Assembly: GCA_039188975.1 (NCBI GenBank)
Contig: JBCCYT010000123.1
Coordinates: 1 to 12,679 of the forward strand
Length of the DNA stretch: 12,679 nt
Direction of reading: 5' to 3'
DNA from: UBA11606 sp039188975
GTDB lineage: Bacteria > Actinomycetota > Acidimicrobiia > Acidimicrobiales > Aldehydirespiratoraceae
Shown one piece after another: positions 7,895 through 12,679 of this stretch (position 1 is its first letter; each line of letters opens with the position of its first letter). The notes under the pieces are model-generated. The model was given only the letters and a program-made list of their open reading frames with translations, did not search any database and was not told the origin of the DNA. The position numbers and the translations under genes were made by a program.

Positions 7895-10559
7895 GTGGCG
7901 AGCGCTCGCCCGACTCGCCCGCCGCTCGATTCGGCGGGCGCCCGGCCGCAGCGCCTTGGTCGTCGGTGTCATAGCGGTGACGGTCGGCGCCGGTGTGGTT
8001 GCCGCCGGGCTTGCTCGTTCGTACGTGCTGGTGGACGAGCAACGGGTGGTCGCCCGGCTCGGCACAGCCGATGTTTCGACCGACGATTGGCCAGGTCCGA
8101 GGGAAGCGCCGGCCGAGCCGCAGGTGACAGGTCCCGGCGTCACAACCTTCGGCCGGATCGGCCTCGGCGGCGGTGACGACTACACGGAGATTTCCTCAGT
8201 CGACTTGGACGACGCGCTGAGCCGCGGAATGTTCCGGCTCGTGAGTGGACGCCTCCCCAACCCGGGCGAGGTCGCGCTCACGTCGCAGGTGCTCGCCGAT
8301 CTCGACCTCGGCATCGGCGACAGCTATTCGTTGCCGATCTCGTTGGACGAGCTTCTCATCGTCGGAGAGTTGCGGCATCCGGTCGACCGCTCGCAGCGAA
8401 CAGTTGTGGTCGACCCGGTGGATCTGCCCGGCCCGGCCCAGTGGACCACGTACCTGTTCACCTGGGACGCGTTTCTTCGATCATCGTTGGCGGACCCAGC
8501 AACGACCGACGGCGACCTCGTGTTTCGGGAAGGTCCCGCCGGCGTCGAGATCGCCGGTAGCTACGTCGACCGCTCGGCGTTGACCTTCGATGACACCGAC
8601 GGCGGGATCGACTTGAGCGAACCGGCCCAGTTGTCCACTGCGATCAGTGGCGCGCTCCTACTCGAAGCTGCGGTGGTTGCGGCGGCCGCGTTCACGGTCG
8701 GAACCAGGCGCCGGGTCAAGGAGTTCGGCCAGCTGGGCGTTGCTGGCGCATCGGACGCCCATCTTCGGGCCCTGGTCTTGTTGGAGAGCTTCTTGCTGTC
8801 GGCGATCGGCGTTCTGGTCGGGATCGCCCTGGGTGCCTTGACGCTGATCGTCGGCGCGCCGTGGTGGTCACGCTTGTTCGACCGGTGGGACGATGGTGTC
8901 GACCTCGGCGCCGGTGATCTCGTCGGCCCGGCGTTTGTCGGCATCGCGGCGGCGATGTTGGCGGCGTGGCTTCCGGCCCGCACCGTCGGCCGGCTCGCGC
9001 CGGCCCAAGCCCTCGCCGGGCGGCTCCCGCCTGCCCGCTACTCGAGCCGGCTTGCGGTTACCGGTGTCATCCTCATCGGGGCTGGTCTGCTGGGCTTCGG
9101 GGCGGTGCTCTCGGCCAACCAGACTTCTGATGCGCTTGCGGCGATGCTGGTCGGCTCGTTGGTCGCCGTCTTCATCGGGACGGCGCTGTCGGCCGGGCCC
9201 CTGATTGCGGTTGCGGGCCGGCTTGGCGGCAAGGCATCGGGTCTGGCCCGCTTGGTCGTGCGCGACAGCGCCCGCCAGTCGGTCCGGTCCGGGGCGTCGG
9301 TCGCCGCCCTTCTCGTGGTGGTCGCACTCCCGGTCATCGTTGCCACCGCGGTCGCCTCCGACCCCTTCTTCGAGCAGGAGCGGGCCCACCTCGATGAGCA
9401 CTTCGTGCGAATCGACGCCGTCGAGCCGCCCGCGGAGTGGGGCTGGGATCGCGACGGGTTGCGCGAGCTCCAGCTCGTCGAACGCTCAGCAACAGCCCTC
9501 TCCGAGGTCGCTGACGTGGAGGCGCAAGCCGAGTTGCGTCGGGGATTTGCGAGCGTGCGACTGCGCAACGAGGAATGGGTCACGTGGTCGTCCTATGACC
9601 GTAGGGTCGTCGGTGTTGCGGACGACGATGTCATCGACGTGCTCGAGTTCGGCGATGACGTTCGTGCGGCGCTCGAGCGGGGCGAGTGGGTTGCCGGATA
9701 CGGCCAATACGACGGGCCGTACGATCAGATGGAGGTGGTCGGCGACGTTCGGGCCGACCAGATCGTCGTCGGTGCGTCCGTTCCTGAAGGCCGCAATGGC
9801 TGGCAGCTGCCCAGCTGGTGGGTTTCGCCGGAAACCGCCGAACGCATCGGGCTCGACGATATCGACGTCGGCTCGATCCACCGACTCGGCGCTCCTCTGC
9901 TGGCTCGTGACGAGGCCCGGATCGAGTCGCTCGTACTCGACTCGCTCGCCGTCGACGGGCTGATCGAGTCGTGGCCCACACCGGATGAGGAAGCCGTTCG
10001 CCGCCAGCTCGCCACCGACATGTTCGGCGTCAACGATCTCGATCAGCTCACCGTGGCGTTGCGAGAGCAATTGGACGAACAGGTCGAGTTCGTGATGCTG
10101 CGTTCGGTGTGGGTGACCCCGCAGGCGATCGTGGCGCGGGGCATCGAGTCTGGCCAGGGACGTTCCGGCCTGTACCCCCAAGAGGTGGCTGGCGTGATCC
10201 TCGCGGCATCGCTCGGCGTGGCGGTACTGATTGCGCTGATCGGTGCGGCGCTGTCGGCAGTCGAGATCGACCGTGAGCTCGGCACGATGGTGGCGATGGG
10301 GGCATCACCGTCGATTCGGCGTCGATTCATCGGGCTGCAGTCCGGCTATCACACGGCGATCGCGGCACTGTTGGGAACACCGATTGCGGTGGCGCTCGTG
10401 GCCGTCGCCTATGGCAGCGATGATTTCGATCAGGGCAGCATCGTCGTGCCGTGGCCCACGATCGTCGTGGTGATCGCGGTGATGCCCGTGTTCGTTGGCG
10501 TCACGATGGCCCTCGTGTTTCGTTCGGGTCGACCGACGGTGTCGCGTCGCTTGAGCTGA
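7887..10559 (+). CDS. FtsX-like ABC transporter permease, duplicated module
   Basis: An integral membrane partner of the preceding ATPase, 890 aa from ATG 7887; an adjacent in-frame GTG at 7884 is the alternative start. I count about ten hydrophobic segments. The N-terminal helix (about 23-45) is followed by a roughly 200-residue extracytoplasmic domain. Then come helices near 253-272, 297-325, 347-365, 388-410, 417-445 and 470-492, a second large extracytoplasmic domain (about 495-765), and helices near 769-793, 824-843 and 857-880. This two-fold arrangement of FtsX cores with intervening ectodomains fits the large actinobacterial FtsX/MacB-type permeases. Cytoplasmic stretches such as VGTRRRVKEFGQLGVAGAS and EIDRELGTMVAMGASPSIRR are typical ATPase-coupling helices. 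The gene ends 6 bases from the convergent Dabb gene. The transported substrate is not predictable; lipid/lipoprotein extraction or drug/peptide resistance are plausible. Confidence 0.93.
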   Translation: MAEWRALARLARRSIRRAPGRSALVVGVIAVTVGAGVVAAGLARSYVLVDEQRVVARLGTADVSTDDWPGPREAPAEPQVTGPGVTTFGRIGLGGGDDYTEISSVDLDDALSRGMFRLVSGRLPNPGEVALTSQVLADLDLGIGDSYSLPISLDELLIVGELRHPVDRSQRTVVVDPVDLPGPAQWTTYLFTWDAFLRSSLADPATTDGDLVFREGPAGVEIAGSYVDRSALTFDDTDGGIDLSEPAQLSTAISGALLLEAAVVAAAAFTVGTRRRVKEFGQLGVAGASDAHLRALVLLESFLLSAIGVLVGIALGALTLIVGAPWWSRLFDRWDDGVDLGAGDLVGPAFVGIAAAMLAAWLPARTVGRLAPAQALAGRLPPARYSSRLAVTGVILIGAGLLGFGAVLSANQTSDALAAMLVGSLVAVFIGTALSAGPLIAVAGRLGGKASGLARLVVRDSARQSVRSGASVAALLVVVALPVIVATAVASDPFFEQERAHLDEHFVRIDAVEPPAEWGWDRDGLRELQLVERSATALSEVADVEAQAELRRGFASVRLRNEEWVTWSSYDRRVVGVADDDVIDVLEFGDDVRAALERGEWVAGYGQYDGPYDQMEVVGDVRADQIVVGASVPEGRNGWQLPSWWVSPETAERIGLDDIDVGSIHRLGAPLLARDEARIESLVLDSLAVDGLIESWPTPDEEAVRRQLATDMFGVNDLDQLTVALREQLDEQVEFVMLRSVWVTPQAIVARGIESGQGRSGLYPQEVAGVILAASLGVAVLIALIGAALSAVEIDRELGTMVAMGASPSIRRRFIGLQSGYHTAIAALLGTPIAVALVAVAYGSDDFDQGSIVVPWPTIVVVIAVMPVFVGVTMALVFRSGRPTVSRRLS

Positions 10560-10569
10560 GCCGGCTCAG
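10556..10569. terminator. Palindrome shared by two convergent stop codons (weak terminator candidate)
   Basis: CTGAGCCGGCTCAG is a perfect 14-bp dyad that contains the permease TGA and, on the other strand, the Dabb-gene TGA. It is the only dyad in the 6-base intergenic gap. There is no T-tract on either side and the loop would be short, so intrinsic termination is uncertain. Confidence 0.3.
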
Positions 10570-10871
10570 AACTCGGTCTGTGCGCGAACTAGGCCGGCGG
10601 CGTTGGGCTTGATGAGGCGTTCGATGATGTCGACGTGGCCGGGGTCGGCGGAGTAGTGCTGGTAGCCCTCGACGTCGTCGAACTCGGCGACCACGGCCAC
10701 GGTGGCGGTGCCCGGGGCGAGGCCGATGTCGCGGCCGACCTTGTAGTCCCGAACGGTCTCGCAGGTCGGGGCGTACGCGGCCAGTTCGGCGACGATCTGA
10801 TCGGCCACCTCTCCTCCGTCTGGGGTGACGGCGTCGTCGTTGAGGGTGATGAGGACGTGATGACGGATCAT
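10566..10871 (-). CDS. Dabb (stress-responsive alpha/beta barrel) family protein
   Basis: A 101 aa protein beginning MIRHHVLITLNDDAVTPDGG. It has the features of the dimeric alpha/beta-barrel Dabb family (PF07876): an initial beta strand with His (HHVLITL), a mid-domain VRDYKVGRDIGL, a second strand TVAVVAEFDDVEGYQHY, then YSADPGHVDIIERLIKPNAAG matching the family's Y-x-x-xP-x-H...P pattern. Such small ferredoxin-like proteins act as dimers and are variously stress-related or enzymes for hydrophobic substrates; the role here is unknown. The start at 10871 is favoured over an in-frame ATG at 10883 (MIPVMIRHH) because a TATGAT -10 box lies 7 bases upstream of it. It is divergent from meaB with only 27 bases between the start codons and convergent with the permease. 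Confidence 0.82.
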   Translation of the reverse strand: MIRHHVLITLNDDAVTPDGGEVADQIVAELAAYAPTCETVRDYKVGRDIGLAPGTATVAVVAEFDDVEGYQHYSADPGHVDIIERLIKPNAAGLVRAQTEF

Positions 10872-10878
10872 GACCGGA

Positions 10879-10884
10879 ATCATA
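10879..10884 (-). promoter_or_regulatory. Candidate -10 box of the Dabb gene (leaderless)
   Basis: On the minus strand TATGAT (5 of 6 to TATAAT) ends 7 bases before the ATG at 10871. No Shine-Dalgarno sequence separates them and no clear -35 is visible. This would give a leaderless transcript, and it overlaps the short region that must also carry the meaB promoter. Confidence 0.45.
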
Positions 10885-10886
10885 GG

Positions 10887-10892
10887 TAGCGT
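10887..10892 (+). promoter_or_regulatory. Weak candidate -10 box for meaB
   Basis: TAGCGT fits the loose TANNNT consensus and ends 6 bases before the meaB GTG. It is the only such match in the 27-base divergent gap on this strand. There is no ribosome binding site before the GTG, which fits leaderless expression, but the match is weak. Confidence 0.25.
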
Positions 10893-10898
10893 CGGCCT

Positions 10899-11867
10899 GT
10901 GGCCGTTGATCTCGCTGCCGGTGTGCTCGCCGGCGACCGCACCGCCATCGGGCGAGCGATCACCCTCGTCGAGTCGACCTTGCCCGCCCACCGAGCCGAT
11001 GCAGCGGCACTGCTCGAGGAGTTGCTGCCTCACAGCGGCGACGCCCATCGAGTTGGCATCACCGGGGTTCCCGGCGTTGGGAAGTCGACCTTCATCGAAG
11101 CGCTCGGTCTGCAGCTGACGGCGGCGGGGCATCGGGTCGCAGTGTTGGCGGTCGACCCGTCGAGCAGCCGCACCGGCGGCTCGATCCTGGGCGACAAGAC
11201 CCGGATGGCGAACCTGTCGGTCGATCCGAATGCGTTCATTCGCCCCTCGCCGTCGGCTGGCACGCTCGGCGGGGTCACCCGGGCGACCCGAGAAGCGATG
11301 ATCGTGCTCGAAGCAGCCGGCCATGACGTCGTGCTCGTCGAGACCGTTGGGGTCGGGCAGAGCGAGACGGTCGTGCACGGCATGGTCGACGTCTTCCTCG
11401 TGTTGATGCTGGCCGGAGCCGGCGACGAGTTGCAGGGCATCAAGAAGGGTGTGCTGGAACTCGCCGACGTCTTGGCCGTCAACAAGGCCGATGGCACGAA
11501 CGTCGACAAGGCCAAGCAGGCGGCCGTCGACTACAAGCGAGCGCTGCATCTCGTGCAACCACCGGGCGCATCGTGGGAGCCGCCGGTGTTGACCTGCTCC
11601 GCAGTCGAACGGACTGGTCTCGACGAGCTGTGGTCCGAGATCGAACGCCACCGCACGCTGATGGTCGAAACGGGCGAGCGAGATGCTCGCCGCCGCGATC
11701 AGAAGCTGACGTGGATGCGCACGATGCTCCAGGAACGCCTCCTCGCCCACTTCGACGCCGACCCGGCGTTCGCCGCGGCGAGACGCTCGGCGGAAGGCGC
11801 AGTCGCGGACGGCTCGCTGACCCCGTCGGTTGCGGTCGATCAGCTTCTCGACGGCCTGGGTTCGTAG
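10899..11867 (+). CDS. meaB: Methylmalonyl-CoA mutase-associated GTPase MeaB
   Basis: G3E-type P-loop GTPase (MeaB/ArgK family, 322 aa, normal length) that chaperones methylmalonyl-CoA mutase. It gates adenosylcobalamin loading and protects the cofactor from inactivation, using GTP hydrolysis. Visible motifs are Walker A GVPGVGKST (residues 56-64), AVDPSSSRTGGSILGDKTRM (about 84-103) containing the conserved switch-region residues, ETVGVGQSE (148-156, the G3/switch region), base-recognition NKAD (195-198) and CSA (233-235). The C-terminal helices (about 265-320) form the dimerisation arm. The start is a GTG at 10899 without a ribosome binding site. It lies about 5.5 kb downstream of mutB and is divergent from the Dabb gene. 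Its last 28 bases overlap the convergent citrate synthase-family gene. Partner MutA/MutB are encoded in the same window, which supports the assignment. Confidence 0.95.
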   Translation: MAVDLAAGVLAGDRTAIGRAITLVESTLPAHRADAAALLEELLPHSGDAHRVGITGVPGVGKSTFIEALGLQLTAAGHRVAVLAVDPSSSRTGGSILGDKTRMANLSVDPNAFIRPSPSAGTLGGVTRATREAMIVLEAAGHDVVLVETVGVGQSETVVHGMVDVFLVLMLAGAGDELQGIKKGVLELADVLAVNKADGTNVDKAKQAAVDYKRALHLVQPPGASWEPPVLTCSAVERTGLDELWSEIERHRTLMVETGERDARRRDQKLTWMRTMLQERLLAHFDADPAFAAARRSAEGAVADGSLTPSVAVDQLLDGLGS

Positions 11868-12679
11868 CGCCCGACCGGCCGGAACCGGATCGGTGCCTCG
11901 TCGTATTCCTCGAGTGCGTGGGCAAGCCATCCGGCGGTGCGGGCGATGGCGAAGATCACTTCGCCCGCAGCGCGGTCCATCCCGGCGCAGTAGGTGAGCG
12001 CCCCCAGGGCCAGGTCGATGTTCGGCGCAACCGGAATGCGCTCGGCAGTCCGAGCGACGATCGCAGCGACGACATCGAGCCGCTCGTCGGGCAGGGTCGA
12101 GGCGGCCAAGGCGCTCATCAGCAGGTCGTGGCGCGGGTCGCGGCTGCGGTGAATGAAATGACCAAACCCCGGCACCTTGCCGTCGCGCTCGATGATGGCG
12201 GCGATGGCCTGATCCGGACCCGATTGCGCGGCGGCGACGAAGAGGTCGTGCACGACACCGGATGCCGCACCATGCAGGGGCCCCGAGACGGCACCGAGAC
12301 CGGCCAGCAGCACGGCATGGGGGGCGGCTCGGGTCGATGCGGCCAGCCGGGCCGCAAGGGTGGACGTGGCCATCCCGTGATCGGCGAGGAGCACGAGCGC
12401 AAGGTCGAGCAGGTCAGCGGCGGCCGAGTCATCGGCGGTCAGGCGCGACCAGAGTCGATCGGCGATCCGCTCGCCGCCGGGCCGGCCTGACGGCGCCAAG
12501 ACGTCGACGATCGTGGGGAGCAGGACGCGTCCGCTGTTGATGACGCCATGGGCGGACCGATCAGCTCGAAACGGGTCCGCTGCCGCGGTCGCAACGACGG
12601 CGGCCATCATTCGATCGCTGGGCGTGGCGGTCGGTCCGAGCGCGTCGATCGCCGGTCCTGCGGCGGCTGCCACCCGAGG
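11840..12679 (-). CDS. Citrate synthase-family protein (5' partial at right edge)
   Basis: The frame is open to the right edge; a GTG at 12673 would give 277 aa, but citrate synthases run about 370-430 aa, so roughly 90-130 N-terminal residues are probably outside. Counting from that GTG, the three catalytic residues of the family are present: His134 in SGPLHGAAS, His172 in VPGFGH and Asp220 in PNIDLALG. The C-terminal CoA/substrate motif EEYDEAPIRFRPVGRY is also present, as is LLADHGMATSTLAARLAAST. The fold condenses acetyl-CoA or propionyl-CoA with oxaloacetate. Near methylmalonyl-CoA mutase genes a 2-methylcitrate synthase is possible, but sequence alone does not separate it from citrate synthase. 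Some actinobacterial relatives carry an N-terminal helix-turn-helix domain, which cannot be checked here. The 3' end overlaps meaB tail to tail by 28 bases. Confidence 0.85.
   Translation of the reverse strand, partial: PRVAAAAGPAIDALGPTATPSDRMMAAVVATAAADPFRADRSAHGVINSGRVLLPTIVDVLAPSGRPGGERIADRLWSRLTADDSAAADLLDLALVLLADHGMATSTLAARLAASTRAAPHAVLLAGLGAVSGPLHGAASGVVHDLFVAAAQSGPDQAIAAIIERDGKVPGFGHFIHRSRDPRHDLLMSALAASTLPDERLDVVAAIVARTAERIPVAPNIDLALGALTYCAGMDRAAGEVIFAIARTAGWLAHALEEYDEAPIRFRPVGRYEPRPSRS

Noticed and set aside
6704..8143. 479-codon minus-strand open frame across padR and the ABC ATPase
   Set aside because: Shadow of the third-position GC bias of genes with clear family motifs on the other strand.
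10872..11930. Upstream extension of the Dabb frame on the minus strand through meaB (454 codons in total)
   Set aside because: Only the final 101 codons have a domain; the rest is antisense to meaB. An internal ATG at 10871 with a TATGAT box gives the normal Dabb length.
11573..12490. 305-codon plus-strand open frame opposite the citrate synthase gene
   Set aside because: Gly/Arg-rich antisense translation that overlaps both meaB and the citrate synthase-family gene, whose catalytic motifs are intact.

Overview
The window is GC-rich, densely coded bacterial chromosome. Codon use, ATGA/TGATG start-stop overlaps, TANNNT -10 boxes placed directly at start codons, and the protein families suggest a high-GC actinobacterium. 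A marine or freshwater Acidimicrobiia (Ilumatobacter-like) is my guess, and it rests on family resemblance rather than on any marker gene. There are nine readily recognised protein genes plus one 55-codon gene. I see no tRNA, rRNA, CRISPR array, insertion sequence or integrase, and no gene-free stretch longer than about 40 bases.

Layout, left to right. (1) An exported lipoprotein with an HExxH metallopeptidase motif, cut by the left edge. (2) The adenosylcobalamin-dependent methylmalonyl-CoA mutase locus: mutA (small subunit), a 55-aa two-helix membrane protein, mutB (large subunit), then a Tat-exported lipoprotein of the agmatine/peptidylarginine deiminase family. These four frames are joined by 1-4 base stop/start overlaps and look like one translationally coupled transcription unit. 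(3) A PadR-type repressor gene whose promoter and start codon lie inside a 32-bp near-perfect palindrome. It overlaps a MacB/LolD-type ABC ATPase gene, which overlaps a large two-module FtsX-type permease gene. This is a self-contained regulator plus exporter or envelope-remodelling unit. (4) A convergent Dabb-domain small protein and, divergent from it, meaB, the GTPase chaperone that loads and protects methylmalonyl-CoA mutase. (5) A citrate synthase-family gene on the minus strand, overlapping the meaB 3' end and cut by the right edge.

Functionally, mutA, mutB and meaB interconvert (R)-methylmalonyl-CoA and succinyl-CoA, feeding propionyl-CoA (odd-chain lipid, branched amino acid, cholesterol-type or propionate carbon) into the TCA cycle. 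The citrate synthase-family enzyme could belong to the same carbon flow, either as citrate synthase or as methylcitrate synthase. The PadR-ABC unit separates mutAB from meaB and is probably an independent module.

I did not find a clearly new biological system. The points most worth checking are: the unrecognised membrane micro-protein between mutA and mutB; an apparently exported deiminase coupled to mutB; the tandem-dyad PadR operator spanning a leaderless promoter; and a recurring -10 box to start codon arrangement that implies leaderless mRNAs for mutA, padR and the Dabb gene.
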